A DNA stretch of 64,000 nt from Zhengitettix transpicula (GCA_037074705.1 CM073590.1:45048395-45112394); one strand, 5' to 3'. Counted from the first letter of the stretch, positions 1 to 12,087 are shown. Notes: generated by a model not told the origin, from the letters alone. Numbers and translations are program-made.

Positions 1-463
1 TTACCTCGTTCGGACTCTTTTACACACTTTAATTTTTAATTTCACTGATTCTACATTTCACTTAAAAATTTGGCAAGATTGGCTGTATTTCGTTGACTGC
101 TCCGCTCCACAATAATTTACCAATGTTCGCCTGGAACAATTTCTCCACGAAGATTTTGGAAAGTTCTATTCTGACGAAAACTGCTCTTACTTTCCAATAT
201 TTACGCTGAAATACTTCCGTGAATGCTTTCTTTAACGACGTCTAGTCTCTGCTCAAGTTTTATTATTCACTCTGCTCCTCGCATTTTTTTCCCGTCAACT
301 AACTATACTTTTGCGCGCGTAATCGCTATTCCGACTCCTCAACAAAGAAACAGAACTCGTCGCTCGTTGTTGCTTTGCTCGCTCATGCCGCTTACAAATT
401 ATTTATTCGCTAACAATTTAAATTATTTAATAACAGTTGATGGCTTAATTAATTGGCATTACA

Positions 464-465
<2 letters not shown>
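1..465 (-). repeat. LTR of family D, truncated by the window edge
   Basis: Read on the minus strand this begins TGTAATGCCAATTAATTAAG next to a TA repeat. It is closely similar over its length to 46569-47100 in the opposite orientation, including the stretch around the 'cggactcttttacacac' segment. The TGTAAT start, shared with copies whose far end is ATTACA, suggests a retroviral-type LTR. The other end lies outside the window. Confidence 0.6.
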
Positions 466-523
<58 letters not shown>

Positions 524-526
524 ATG
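463..526. repeat. Compound TA/TG microsatellite
   Basis: A run of TA dinucleotides passes directly into TG dinucleotides with one TTTG interruption. It lies exactly at the outer end of the family D LTR, as at two other places in the window. Confidence 0.95.
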
Positions 527-1484
527 TCCCTTATACAAATCTACACCGGTGGAGAAAATTTCACCAAATTTCGTACACGTGTTTTTTTGATCAGGAAACA
601 AACACTGTCTGGGTGAGAGACGTCTACCAGCCCCAGGAGCGGGGGTAGAAATATTCAAACATGCTAAATCAGCCGATATTTGTATCGGCTAAATATTTTT
701 ACGAGCCAAAGAGATTAATAGTGTTTCTACCAATGTTATATATGTATAATTTCAACCCCTTATAGCACGGGAATGGATCACTCTTAGAGGTAGGGGTGGA
801 CGGGCGTTACAAGAAAATAACGCGAATACAACCGAAATTAGAGTCAAATCCAGGGTTATGGATGTCGCTGAGATTAATTATTACATTCTACTTGCAGTTT
901 AACCCCCACCGGTGAGGCTGAACGTAGGTGGAAATTTACAAACATGTTGATTGGCCGACTTTTGCGTGGAATAAAAACTTTTTATATAATTCGTGGCATT
1001 AAATAAAAAGAAAGCAGAAACTATCGAGATTGGAGTGGATCCAGGGTTATAGTTGTCACCAAGTTTAATTACGTCATTAAAATTTCCGTTTAATTTTCCA
1101 ACATGATAAACGTCGATATTTGTGTTAAATAACTATTTTCTGGGGTTAATGACTTTGACAGTATTTATACCGATGTTGTTTGTGTATAATTTCAACCCCT
1201 GTGAAGGGAGCAAGCTTATGGGTGGGGTGGAGGTACGGTAAATAAAAATAACGCAAAAACAAACGAGATTCGAATCAATTCAGAGACTATGAATGTCGCT
1301 GAGTCTAATCGTGACAACCTGGGTAACGCGATGGGTTTGGGAGGTGGTTGGCTGGGGCAGAAATTTTCAGACAACGTAATCGGCCGATTTTTGAGTGGAA
1401 TAAATGTTTTTTGGTTAACCCACAGTAGCGGGGGTGGAAATTTTTGAACGTGTTCATACGGAAAATATATACGTCGAATCAAGC
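527..1484 (+). repeat. Dispersed repeat family X, degenerate partial tandem copies
   Basis: Several diverged copies of a unit of roughly 200-400 bp lie one after another. Each shows some of the same landmarks: 'aaacatgttgattggccga', 'ataatttcaacccctta', 'gttacataaaataacgc' and 'aatccagggttatggatgtc'. The same landmarks recur at 5723-6305 and inverted at 48537-49330. I see no coding potential or terminal structure and cannot assign a class. Confidence 0.6.
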
Positions 1485-1793
1485 TGTGGGATACTAGATC
1501 CGTCATACACGTGTTGGGAGATCGGCCATGTGGTACGACAGTAAGAAGTCAAACACACAACTGGATGTTAACATTTTATTCAGAACTTCTGCGACGGTCT
1601 CTTCTAATCGCTGGACCAGGAAGAACTGGTCTCCGTGCGATCCGCAGATCCGGGATAGACTGGGGACGGAGTTGACCTGAGGGAAGTTCCGTTAACCGAA
1701 CAAAGGAACAGGTGTTGGCAGAACAAATGAATAGTTTCTATTGTCCGGAATTATGGACAGGGGACGCTTTGAGGATGGTGAATACCATCCACA
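1485..1793 (-). repeat. 3' LTR of the Gypsy element
   Basis: 309 bp, TGTGGGATAC...CCATCCACA in plus orientation. It matches the other LTR at both ends and is the full-length copy. TSD base group AAGC precedes it. Confidence 0.85.
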
Positions 1794-1949
1794 GAGCCGC
1801 CCCCGAGAAAAACAGAGTGTGGGCGCGAAGTAAGCGACTTATTTAAAAATTACAATTGATATATACCTATAAAAATCAAATACAAACATACACATATAGT
1901 TTAAATGAGTTCTTGAAAGTACACGACACTAAACCAAATCACCGCCTTG

Positions 1950-4110
1950 TCATAGCTGAAGACGCTCGACGCCTCGGACGCGGCGTCCAGATCTGGTGGT
2001 TACAGGATGCTGAACCGTGGCGGGAATATGTGGTGTATGGTGAGATGGTTGATCGGCGTCTGCAGTGACGTACGCCGGCTTTAATCGCTTTATAGACACT
2101 CGTACGACATTGTTCAGTATCCGTAACGTTGCCGTCTCCGCGTCACGTGCAATTATGACATGGGGACCGCTGTACGGTGGCTGAGTGGGCGTCGCACTGC
2201 ATCGTCACGCAGGAAGGCGTGGCTGCAGGTGGCCAAGACAAATGTGCCGGTTCGTGTGTGGCGCGAAGTGGGCGTGGGGCGGATGTTTGCAGTGATACAC
2301 CGAATTCTGTCTACCAACGATGTAGAGTCTAAGGGATGTTCCGAGTCCATGTTGGGGTGTAATATTTCCCCTGGAAGCCGCAGTGGTTCCCCATATGTAA
2401 GCTCCGCGGCGGACGCTTCACGTCGTCTTTGATGGCGCTGCGTATCCCCAACAATACCAGTGGCAAGGCGTCGAACCACGAAGTCCCCGTATGACACATG
2501 ATAGCCGCTTTTAACTGGCGATGTAGGCGTTCTATCATGCCATTGCTCGCTGGATGGTAAGGAGTAGAGCGGTTTCTGCAAAACCCGCCGTAGGCGGTCA
2601 GTGACTTAAACAGATTGGACTCGATTTGTCGCCCTTGATCTGTAGTCACTCGCTCTGGACATCCGAAACGCGAGATTCGGCAGTGATGTTCTCCAGAGGA
2701 AAAACTTCCGGCCAACGCGTTGCACGGTCGATGGCCGTCAGAAAATATTTGGGATTGCCCCACGGATGGAAGAGGGCCTATTAGGTCAATATGGACGTGC
2801 TGGAACCTGTCGGTTGGCGTCGCGAAATTTCCCATTGGAGCTACCGTATGTCTAGTGACTTTGGATCGCTGACACGGTTCACATTCGCGAGCCCATAGAC
2901 GGCAATCACGCTGCATGTTGGGCCGGACAAAACGTTCTGACACGAGACGTGCTGTTGCCCTGGCACCGGGCTGACTGAGACCGTGGAGCGACGCAAAAAC
3001 CTGATGCCTGTGTTGTGCTGCTGGGACGTACGGTCGAGGGAGTCCGGTGGCGGCGTCACAGTACAACTGGACGTCGTTGTAGTTGTTGTAGTTGGAGGCC
3101 CATGTTGCCATCAACGAATAGACGAATTTCCGCATCGTCACGCTGTGCTGCTGCGAGGACGGCTAGGTAGACAGAAGATGTTATGTTTGCAGGCGGCACT
3201 GACAGCTCGTTTACGCGACGCAAAGCGTCTGCGACAATATTAGCCGAGCCGCTGAGATGCTCGATGTCCGTCGTGAACTGAGAGATGTATGACAGGTGGT
3301 TTGCCTGTACTGGCGGCATTTTTTCGCGTTGCTGTTTGAAAGAAAAACAGAGAGCCTTGTGATCTGTAAAAATCACTGTATGTTGTGCTTCCAGCCAGTG
3401 ACGAAAGTGGCGTACAGCCAAGAAAACTGCGAGCAATTCGCGATAGTAGGCGGGCAAACGTGCTTGTTGATGAGTTAGCGACTTCGAAAAGAAAGCTAAT
3501 GGTTGCCATGCATCACCCACTTGTTGTTGAAGGGTGGCACCTACGGCTGTCTGAGAGACGTCGGTGAAAAAATCTAATATTGCTGATGTTTCAGTATGCG
3601 CTAGCAAGGCGACGTTTCACAATGATTGTTTGCAGTTCTCGAACGCAGAATATAACGCCGGAGTCCACGAACAGGTTGGTTGGCACGCAAGCTGGCGATG
3701 GCCACATGGAGCGGCGCTTGCAGTTCTGCCGCATGCGAAAGAAAGCGGCTATAAAAGTTGACGACGCCGAGGAAGCGTCTAAGTTCGCGTGCTGTCTTGA
3801 ATGGCGCGAACTCTTGCAGGGCGGCGATACGATCTGGTAGAGCTGTGACGCCCTCTGCGAGGACCGTATAGCCGAGAAACTGGACTAAAGTGACGCCGAA
3901 AACACTTTTATCGAAATATATCCGTAGGTGTCGAACGACGATTGGTTGGCGGCCTCGAGGCTGTACCCTGTGGCGGTGTGTCGGCCTGGTAGGAGTCTCC
4001 GTGGATAGCAGGAAAGGTCGGAGCCCGTGTCCACCAGAAAACGCTGCTGGCTGGTCCGATCGACGACAGTGAGGCGACTTTTTCTTTGTAGGCACCCCGA
4101 CGCCGCTACT
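1950..4110 (-). pseudogene. Gypsy pol: protease, RT remnant, RNase H, integrase
   Basis: Minus-strand reading finds, in order: an aspartic protease with the motif VDTGSDLS (codons around 4023-4034); an abrupt jump near 3925 from the protease C-terminus to the RT thumb (FLGYTV, then a Gypsy-typical RRFLGVVNFYSRF segment); RNase H with FTDVSQTAVGA, YYRELLAV and FTDHKAL; an H2C2 integrase zinc domain (H...H...C...C near 2880-3010); and a DDE core with HIDLIGPLP, VTTDQGRQIES and YHPASNGMIERLH. The C-terminal domain continues after a frameshift around 2330-2430 and stops at 1950-1952. RT fingers and palm, including the YxDD box, are missing, so this copy cannot encode an active polymerase. Confidence 0.85.
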
Positions 4111-4667
4111 CTAGGTTGCCGGCGTCGTTACCCGTCGTCTAATTACACGGGGGCGAGCAGCGCTCCACCCTGTTGCCAAACCGTCTGTGATAGTAACACA
4201 TTCCTGAATGCCCTGTGGTTCCTTGAGTGGTCCGTTGATTAGAACTGCTACGAGATTGTTGGCTCATGTTACGCTGGTTTAGCTGCGCCTGTAGGGCAGC
4301 TTCTTGACTGGAAAGTTCCCGAACCTGGTCGGCGAGCTGCGCCGTGACGTCCTTGGGGGCTGCAGCCACGGCGTCGACTGTGGTCGCCGCAAACACGGCA
4401 GGGCCAGGGAGCGAGACTTCTACAATTTTGTCAACCAATTCCGCAATAGCGTCCAACGGCAGAGCAAGTTGGCTTTGTAGATTACCCTGGACGGACGGCG
4501 AGAGTCGTTGGTGCCACAGCGTTCGCAGAACGTTCTCCGGCTGCAGTGTGGGTCCACCGAGGGTTCGCAGGTAGCGTAGGAATTGTGATGGCGTCCCATC
4601 TCCAATGTCTGCTACTGTGAAGAGATGCCGCATGCGCTTTTCTTCCGACGATGAAAGACGTCGTACT

Positions 4668-5238
4668 AAGGTGTAATGTAGTATTAAGGAAGTAATATTA
4701 AGTATTCCAGGAATTTGGAGTAAGCAGTCGCAACTGCAAGCGAGCTGTCGGAATTCAGAGCGCTGACGTTCGCTGACGCTTGCTTTTACTAATTCGCGAA
4801 CTCCACATTCCTCAGCTGTGGAATATGGGTCATGCCCAGATATACTAAAACCTGAGGCACGACTCCTATAGTTAGTTCATGATTTGGATTCAGCCAGGTG
4901 TATGCTTAGCACCTGGCTGATTCATGTTCTCAACCTTTGAATCTTCAATTTATTATTGATATTAGCTGTACAATCAATAATAAATCCTTATTTCTACTAT
5001 ACTGGAGTTCAAGTCTGTCTCCCTGCAGCCAGAACTTCCTCGCCGTCCTGAAAGTTGGACTTAGCTCCAACACGACTCCACATCCCGGAGAACCTTCTTT
5101 CCTTTCGTTAATCCTTGACAAACTATCCTTCTTGGAGGTGAACACCGCTCTACTGGATCTTCAAGTTCATCGCAGCACCACAGTTCCAGCGAACTTCACC
5201 TCCTACTTTCATTGTAATAAGAACAGCTACCGAGCTTA
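4668..5238. mobile_element. Unclassified insertion inside gag
   Basis: About 570 bp that interrupts gag between RLKEAFV and the SSSEEK segment. No protein similarity is evident. It contains a perfect short inverted repeat at 4890-4920. Boundaries are accurate only to a few bases; a TAC trinucleotide may be the target duplication. Confidence 0.5.
4890..4920. repeat. Perfect 11-bp hairpin
   Basis: TCAGCCAGGTG, a 9-nt loop, then CACCTGGCTGA. The arms match perfectly. It lies inside the insertion that splits gag. Confidence 0.9.
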
Positions 5239-5567
5239 TTATTACAAACGCTTCCTTGAGTCGAACGTAGCGGTCTTTGGCTGGTGGGCTGATTATAATA
5301 TCTTGGACCTCTGTTGCCCATCTCGATTCCAGGTGCGCCGCAACGTAATTGAATTTCGTTTCGTCCTTTGTGATGCCGGAGTTCTGGAACTGGAGTTCTG
5401 CTTGGGCAAACCTAAACTCCGGGTTGTCCAGCAAGAAAGGTGGCCTAGACGCGATCCCATATACTTGCTCCTGGAACGTCGAGTTGCCGGGGACGTCCAT
5501 TATGTCCTTTGTTGGGCACCGTAAGTTGGAGATTGACTACGTGTTCCATTTCGTTCGGTGTCACCAA

Positions 5568-5722
5568 TGTGGGATACTAGATCCGTCATACACGTGTTGG
5601 GAGTTCGGTCATGTGGTACGGCAGTAAGAACTCAAACACACAACTGGATGTTAACGTTTTATTCAGCACTTCTGCGAAGGTCGCTTCTAATCGCTGGACG
5701 AGGATGGTGAATACCATCCACA
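5568..5722 (-). repeat. 5' LTR of the Gypsy element, internally deleted
   Basis: 155 bp. Its start and end match the 309-bp LTR at 1485-1793, but about 154 bp in the middle are absent (junction after 'taatcgctggac'). Both termini are intact and the AAGC duplication follows it. Confidence 0.85.
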
Positions 5723-6305
5723 AAGCTATTTCAGGGTCAATGAGTTCAACACCATTCGGAATGGGACGTAAATACATCTAGGGATAGGGGTCGAGTTCCG
5801 TTACATAAAAATAACGCAAAATCTACCTAGATTCGAGTCAAGTCGGATAAATGACATCCCGGGCAATGACGAGCACCCAGCTAGTTTATTTATAAGTAGG
5901 TAATATCTGTCTGTGTTCCCTATCCGCTCCTAAACCGTTCATCCGATTACGATGAAACTTTGGTGAGTTGTTATGTGCACTTCCGCGAAGGTTTATGGCT
6001 GAAGGTTTCGAAGCGTTAGGAAACTCACGAAAGGTGAAGTTTAAAAACATGTTAAGACGGCCGATGTTAGCGTCGAATAATTAGTTTTAGGGGTTGATGA
6101 GATTAATAGTTTGTATCCAGATGTTTTAAATGTATAATTTCAACCCCTTACAGCACTAGTAAGGGAGGGGGTGGAGAGGAGTTACATTAAAATAACGCGA
6201 AACAACCAAGATTGGTGTCAAATCCAGGGACATTCAGTATGTCAGTTAAGCTGTAGTTCATGCCCTAGGTGTGGAATAGGAATTGGGTGAAATTCCGTTA
6301 CATAA
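5723..6305 (+). repeat. Repeat X, continuation after the Gypsy insertion
   Basis: The landmarks 'ataatttcaaccccttacag' and 'aataacgcgaaacaaccaag' recur, with a different internal segment at 5880-6010 ('ccgattacgatgaaactttg'). The repeat is cut by the LINE at about 6306. Confidence 0.55.
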
Positions 6306-6673
6306 AAGTAATGAAACTCAAGCTGTTCCACCTACACGGCTGTTTAAGAGCCACAAACACAAGAAGGCCGGCAAGCCCAAAAACAAAAAATCTGCCGCGC
6401 CTTCTGCAAACGCAAAACCCGCCAAGGATGGCCGTCCCCAGCCAACCAAGGCCACCCACACACACAAAGCAGAAGCCATCCGCTCCTTCTTTGCCTGCCC
6501 CCACACAGGCCGCTGTCACATCGGAAAAAAGCAATAGGCAGACCACAGAACACCCTATGGCTGCTTTAGTCAAGTCCCTTATTTCCAAAATCCTGGAAAC
6601 CATGCTCCTACAAATCACCTCCGCCATCCATCCGCTGTCCAGAGACAGCTATCCAACTTTATCCCGTCGCTAA
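6306..6673 (+). pseudogene. LINE ORF1 C-terminal fragment
   Basis: Translates to a Lys/Pro/Ala-rich basic segment (for example KSHKHKKAGKPKNKK), then shifts frame to end in a short hydrophobic stretch and stop at 6671-6673, ten bases before the ORF2 start. The CCHC knuckles expected upstream are missing because of 5' truncation. Confidence 0.5.
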
Positions 6674-6682
6674 CCAACCTTC

Positions 6683-9327
6683 ATGGCTAGACAGCACATG
6701 GGTCGAGACACGCGTATCCTTTTCTGGAACGCTTGCGGCCTGTAAAACAAAAGGGTCGAACTGGCCGCGTTCATGACGCAACATGCCGTAGGCATCGCGC
6801 TAGTGAACGAAACACACCTTGTCCCCGCGGATAAGATCCACTTTACACAACATAGTAAAACAAGACACCGCCCATTCGTTTGTACCACTTCCACGATTAA
6901 ACAAGCTTGAAGCCACAGCTGTTAGAATCCAGTTAAATGGAGCATACACTACACTCGTAGCCGTCTACAATAAACCAGGCAGGCCCCAAATAGATGTTAG
7001 AGACATAGACCGGCTACTTAACATCTCAGGAAGGGTAATAGAAGCTGGGGATCTAAACAGTAAACACCCCTTATGGAACAGTAGACGCACTATACGCTCA
7101 CCCACAAACACATACTACATCGTCCTAGGACCACGTGAGGCAACTTACGTGCCCGAAAGACGAAACGCACAGCCAGATGTCCTGGACATAGCCCTTATCA
7201 AGGGCACAGACACTCTTGACCTCACGGTCATACAGGACCTGACTTCAGACCACTACCCTGTACTCATTAGCAACACATGCACCATACAGTACAAAGACAA
7301 GCGCGTCATGTTCAACTATAGGAGGGCCAACTGGAATTTATTCCGGGAAACCCTCGATAGAAACATGAACCACACCGACAACATCAACACCGCGGCGGAA
7401 AAAGACCAGTCTGTTCAGTCCCTCACCGCTGCCATACAGGACGCGATATCCAAAGTCATACGAACGGTAACTCCACACCAACACAGGACGGTGCTCCCTG
7501 ATAGCATAAATGAGTTAATTACCCTAAGGAATAGACTTAGAAGGTATTGGCAGCGAACTAGGTTGCAAATATACAAAACCCATATGAACAGACTTAGAGA
7601 CATCATCAGAGAACACATCAAAACACACCGAAGCATGGAATGGGACAAGCTCCTAGCCAGCTTCGACACCTCCACACGCTCCACGTGGCAGATGGCAAGA
7701 CACTTCACGCGGGAAGCATACCAAATACCAACGCTCCACGGACCAGCAGGGCACGCATACTCCGACTCGGAGAAGGCTGAACTGCTGGCCGACACGCTAG
7801 AGGCCACATTCCAACCGAATGACGATCCCTCAGATCCGATATTCACACTTGAAACGGACCAGGTTGTTACACAGCTGTTAGCCCAAGAAGCCGCCGAGCC
7901 TCTACGGCACACAAACATAGGTGAAATACGGTGGGCTATACAGCAAACACATCCCAGTAAGGCGCCTGGCCCGGATGGCATTCAGAATCGAGTGCTCAAA
8001 CAGCTCTCCCCCCGAGCACTCGAGCAGATCACAGACATCACGAATGCCATCTTCCGAACACAACACTTCCCGGACACCTGGAAACAGGAGAAGGTACTGA
8101 CCTTCCGAAAACCCGGGAAAGACCACTCACTTCCGACCAACTACAGGCCCATAACTTTACTTTGCTCGCTAGGTAAAGTGGTCGAGAAGGTAATGCTGCG
8201 CAGGATCACAGAACACTGCACAGAAAACGATCTCCTAAGGCCGGAGCAATTTGGCTTTAGGAATCAACACTCCACAACACTCCAACTACTACGAGTAGTT
8301 GAACACGTAACAAGAGGGTATAATCTGGCAAGGTCTACGGCAGCCGTTTTCCTCGACGTGGAAAAGGCTTTCGACAAGATATGGCACAACGGCCTGTAAG
8401 ACGGGCTCAATGACTGTAGGTTCCCGCTCGCACTCATACGGCTGCTCCACTCATACCTATCACGTAGGACATTCTTCGTGGATGTCAACACAACACAATC
8501 CACAGTAAGGGGAATACATGCAGGAGTGCCTCAAGGAAGTATCATAGGGCCAGTCCTACATAACATCTACATTAACGATGTCCCCACAACACCAGAAACC
8601 CAGGTCGCCATATTCGCAGACGACACAGCCATCTTTGCTCAGTCGAGGCGACCATGGGCACTTAATAGTAAATTACAACGCGCACTCAACGCACTCGAAC
8701 CATGGTTAACACGATGGCGAATTAAGATCAACGTAGGTAAATGCGAGGCACTCCTACTTACACGTAAGGCACGACACGCACGCCTACATAAAGACTGTCG
8801 TCCACTCACACTCCACAAGCGCCCGATTCAATTCCGAGACACGGTTAAATATCTAGGAGTCTCATTTGACCCGGCCTTGACATGGAGACTCCATACCACA
8901 AATACCATTCGAAAAACAACCATTAGACTGAAACAGCTCTACCCATTGCTTAACAGAACAAGCACCCTCAACACATCCACAGCCCGCGCTCTATACTTAA
9001 CACTCATACGGCCAATCCTGACGTATGCAGGACCAGTGTGGGTGAGGCTATGCAGCCAAGTCACATCTACGTAACCTCCAGGTTTTACAAAACAAGGTCC
9101 TTAAAATCATCGCCAAGGCACCTTGGAGGGCACGAACTAAAGACGTCCAACGCGAATTATACATCCTGCCATTAATGGATGTTATCAGAGAACATGCTGT
9201 ACGCCCGTACAGCAAGACACAATTCTCACACAACACCATCATAAGACGACTGGGCAATTATGACCACACCCGCGTCACAAAACACAAACACCCAAAACAA
9301 CTCCTCCTCTCCCCAGAACCCCCATGA
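6683..9327 (+). pseudogene. LINE ORF2: endonuclease and reverse transcriptase
   Basis: Starts MARQHMGRDTRILFWNACGL, the usual beginning of a Jockey-clade endonuclease. Later motifs are NETHL, GDLNSKHPLWNSR and SDHYPV. RT motifs follow: KAPGPDGI, NYRPITLL, PEQFGFR, VFLDVEKAFDKIWH, GVPQGSIIGPVL and FADDTAIF (catalytic Asp pair near 8613-8624). Breaks visible: TAA at 6743-6745, a frameshift between about 6810 and 6900, TAA at 8398-8400 and a frameshift near 9050. The C-terminus then reads on to a stop at 9325-9327. Length is near that of an intact Jockey ORF2, so this is a recently inactivated copy. Confidence 0.88.
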
Positions 9328-9838
9328 TCGGCTCATAACGATTTAACTGACCACGCTTGTTTACGGTTTTTCACAGGACGTGTGCGGAGATCCGTCCTCC
9401 TCAACGAGAAGAGGATCGACGTGCATGATACCCACAACCAACTACTAACTTATTCCTACCAACAAAACCATGTGCATGTTGCTGTCGCACAAGAGCAGTT
9501 TTCTAGCTCATTGTGTCCTTCAACCCATCTAACTGTAGCTGAGGTTTTTTCCCCGGTAAGGAGACCCTTCAGGTTGAATTATTGGCACTTTTTTCCCTCA
9601 GTCCTACGCTCTTCATTGTGTCTCTCTCACAAGCTATCTCCGTGAATGACCGTATTAAAGGGTATTATGCCCTCAGGTGCGGATCAAACACAAGTTCCCA
9701 ATCCTTGTGTTCCAAGTTAGTTTACTAACAGCACGTGCAGAGGGGGTGTAGAAAGTGGTAGACCCCCATGCTTGGCCGTGCGTGCTTTCAAGGGGACACG
9801 GCCTTTAAGGTCCTTTGACCCCCCAAAAAAAAGAAAAA

Positions 9839-10473
9839 ACCCCTAGGAGTAGGGTGGTAGGGCGAAACAAATTTTCGTGTACAATCTTAAACGCGTAGAA
9901 ATATAATATATAAATTAAATAATTACAATGACACTTTGCTTTGTAATTCTTTAATTAATATATTGCTATAATTTTCAATTCTAAATTGTTTCCACTGTAA
10001 ACCGCAGTCAACAATGAAACCGAGTTTTTACTGGTCGTTCTCGTTTAAATTGTGTATTTCGGCAAAAAGTGTCATCGCAGAACAACCCTGACTATCAAAA
10101 TTTGTAAATTCACCAAAATTTATATTATTTGTTATTAGCCGATCTTTCATAAAAAATTATTTTAATTATTGTATTGTAGCGCAGATGAACACCCCGAAAT
10201 TGCTAAAAGATTTTTATATGATTTAAGTAAAATGCTTATATAGCCAGAGCCGAGCTGTGGCTTGCTGGGAAAATACGGTTTTAAAAGTTGGCGCTGGGGT
10301 GACGGAGGCGTCCATAAGAAATCGTGTATCGGGACAAAAGGCAGCGGATTATGGGAAGTTAACTTAGCTATCCAAAGACCTAGCCAAAATTCCCAAAAAT
10401 TCAACCCCTCAACAGGTGAGAGTAATCCCGCGATATTTAATACCAACGCAGATTTGCTGAGAAAAACCTATCA
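9839..10473. other. Intergenic, nothing recognised
   Basis: AT-rich sequence with no coding similarity, inverted repeat or tandem repeat that I can see. Confidence 0.5.
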
Positions 10474-10787
10474 GGAAGCCTGTGAGAGCTGTTCTCTCGC
10501 AGGCAGAACCTTTCTGGAGAGACAGAGAAGACTTTGGGGAGACCTTTGGGAATCCCTTATCCTTCCTCCGTTTTTGAACTAAGGTTCCCTCCCACAAGCC
10601 GAGACACTTCTGCCTGTTTTGAGAGGTGTATGTTCTGAGGTCGCAGACCTTGGGCATACAGTAAGAGTTGTTTACTGTTCCCATTGAAACAGTCGGCCAT
10701 CTGCCTTCTAAACTGGTCGAGGCACGGATAAGGGAATGCTGCGTCCCCACAGCAAACTCCTCTCCCGCTATCGGAAGGGCGTGGTTT
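10474..10787 (+). mobile_element. Retroposon family S, copy A (5' part only)
   Basis: Begins with the family's 5' hairpin (CCTGTGAGAG at 10479-10488 with CTCTCGCAGG at 10494-10503) and continues through 'tttttgaactaaggttccc' to 'gctatcggaagggcgtgg', where similarity stops. The 3' third and A-tail are missing, which is the reverse of normal 5' truncation. Confidence 0.75.
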
Positions 10788-11310
10788 ATAAATTTTAATC
10801 CCCCTCTCTAGCATAGTTACAGTATTTGTTTAGTTTTGTAGAGTAAAATGTCATACCGGAAGAGATCGCAAATTAGCAATCGAAACGTAGTGTAATTTTC
10901 AATAAATATTTTTTTTACTTCAAATGGCTGTATTATTTATAATTAGATTTAGCTTAAATAGTCAGAATATATATATCATTATTAAGTTAATTGTACAGTC
11001 AGACCTAAAGACTTCTATTGTTTTTATAGTCGACTCATATGTAATAATTTGTTTATTATTTGAAGCGAATTCTAATTGCTTTTCGTCGTGAATCTTACTC
11101 GTTCTAAGACTTCTTAATGCATTTAATCTGAAATGAACGTAACCGTTACAAAATGTGTGATAAGCGTGTCCTTCAGTGGAGTAGTTCAGTCAGGTGTGTA
11201 CGTAACAACCAGGGTTACGGTCATTTCTGGTAAACCGCTAAGCCTTGAATACTCCAATATGTGTGCGCGTGTTTTGTCTCTACGGAAATGTTCAGTAAAT
11301 TTATGTACAG
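10788..11310. other. Intergenic, nothing recognised
   Basis: AT-rich sequence without recognisable features, ending where the foldback element begins. Confidence 0.45.
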
Positions 11311-11648
11311 TAAATAATTCCAAAAACCAATACTGCAGCCTCAATAAAATCGTTTATTATTTTTGGTATCTTTCGACTCCATGACTCATACTCATCCAAC
11401 ACAATTTTTTTCAAGAAATGTACAAGATGAAAGTTAAAAATTTATAGATTTGATGAACGTCTTTTGTATGCTCTGGATAGTAAAGTTGTGTTCACAGCGT
11501 TTTAAGCTATAAATTTTTAACTTCCATCTTATACATTTCTTGAAACGAATTGTGTGTTGGATGAGTATGACTCACGTTGTCGAAAGCTGTCAAATATAAT
11601 AAACGATTTTATTGAGACTGCAGTATAGGTTTTTATTCAAATTATTTA
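11311..11648. mobile_element. Foldback/MITE-like inverted repeat
   Basis: Two arms of about 140 bp (11311-11447 and 11507-11648) are inverted, imperfect copies of each other around a spacer of about 59 bp. Both arms contain the segment 'tactgcag...tcaataaaatcg' and its complement. There is no coding capacity, so this looks like a non-autonomous DNA element or an inverted duplication. Confidence 0.75.
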
Positions 11649-11890
11649 CATCATAACTAGCACTCTAGAAATCTGCGTTATACATAAATTATGTATCATT
11701 TTTCAAGAAAGATATATCGAAAAAATAATTTTTTAACATGAAGGGTTTTGCAGGTTGGTAAGAAATACTATAGTCAATTTTTTCAAATATATTTACCTTT
11801 TCGATTCTGAGGTTTAAGTTGAGACTGACTTTGTGTGTCCGTCCGTTGCCAGTAAAGAAATGAAGGCGAAGAGCCGACATGAGTCTGGAA

Positions 11891-11906
11891 GGGGGGGGGG
11901 GGGGGG
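11891..11906 (+). repeat. Uninterrupted G16 tract
   Basis: Sixteen consecutive G residues (minus strand: poly-C), about 180 bp before the carboxypeptidase start codon. Confidence 0.95.
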
Positions 11907-12000
11907 CAGGCGGCAGCATTCTTTCGAAGCAAACAATGGATGGCCCATAGCCACACCTAGCTTCATCTGACCACAGAAGAAATTAGCTGAGTGAAGCTCG

Positions 12001-12087
12001 ACCGATAAGCTGGTAGTCCGCGTTATCTAGAAGTCAGTGGACAGCTACTTAAGGCCTGGCACTTAGCTGGGGCAGTCTGAGTCTGAG
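12001..12087 (+). promoter_or_regulatory. Putative core promoter and 5' UTR of the carboxypeptidase
   Basis: An initiator-like GCAGTC lies at 12072-12077 with a weak TATA-like 'tacttaagg' about 28 bases upstream. A GATA-type site (CGATAAG, near 12003) lies further upstream. GATA sites are common near insect midgut digestive genes. All assignments here are by motif and spacing only. Confidence 0.3.

Larger units (their letters stand above)
4139..5500 (-). pseudogene. Gypsy gag, split by an insertion
   Basis: The N-terminal part (5242-5500) has the insect Gypsy/Mag-type gag pattern FAQAELQF...KFNYVAAHL and ends in RLKEAFV. The C-terminal part (4139-4665) resumes with SSSEEKRMRHLF and ends in a CCHC-like knuckle (C-YYHRRFGNRVER-C-SPP-C). 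Between them lie about 570 bp of unrelated sequence. The two halves belong to one gag reading frame disrupted by the insertion. Confidence 0.8.
1485..5722 (-). mobile_element. Degenerate Gypsy-type LTR retrotransposon
   Basis: The element lies on the minus strand between LTRs that both begin TGTGGGATAC and end CATCCACA, and it is flanked by the 4-bp direct repeat AAGC (1481-1484 and 5723-5726). Inside, in minus order, are gag with a CCHC knuckle, aspartic protease, the end of reverse transcriptase, RNase H and integrase, the order of Ty3/Gypsy elements. Next to the 5' LTR the minus strand reads TTGGTGACACCGAACG, which resembles a tRNA-Trp primer binding site with mismatches. The RT palm is deleted, gag is split by an insertion, and frames are broken, so the element is dead. 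It was inserted into repeat X. Confidence 0.88.
6306..9838 (+). mobile_element. Jockey-type non-LTR retrotransposon, 5'-truncated
   Basis: Contains the basic C-terminus of an ORF1, an apurinic-type endonuclease, reverse transcriptase and C-terminal region, then about 510 bp of 3' UTR ending in an A-rich tract at 9825-9838. The start is judged from where repeat X stops. Only a few stops and frameshifts break the coding regions, so the insertion is fairly young compared with other LINEs here. Confidence 0.85.

Noticed and set aside
223..658. Open frames on both strands across the TG microsatellite
   Set aside because: The translations are dominated by dinucleotide-repeat dipeptides and LTR sequence; no gene signal.
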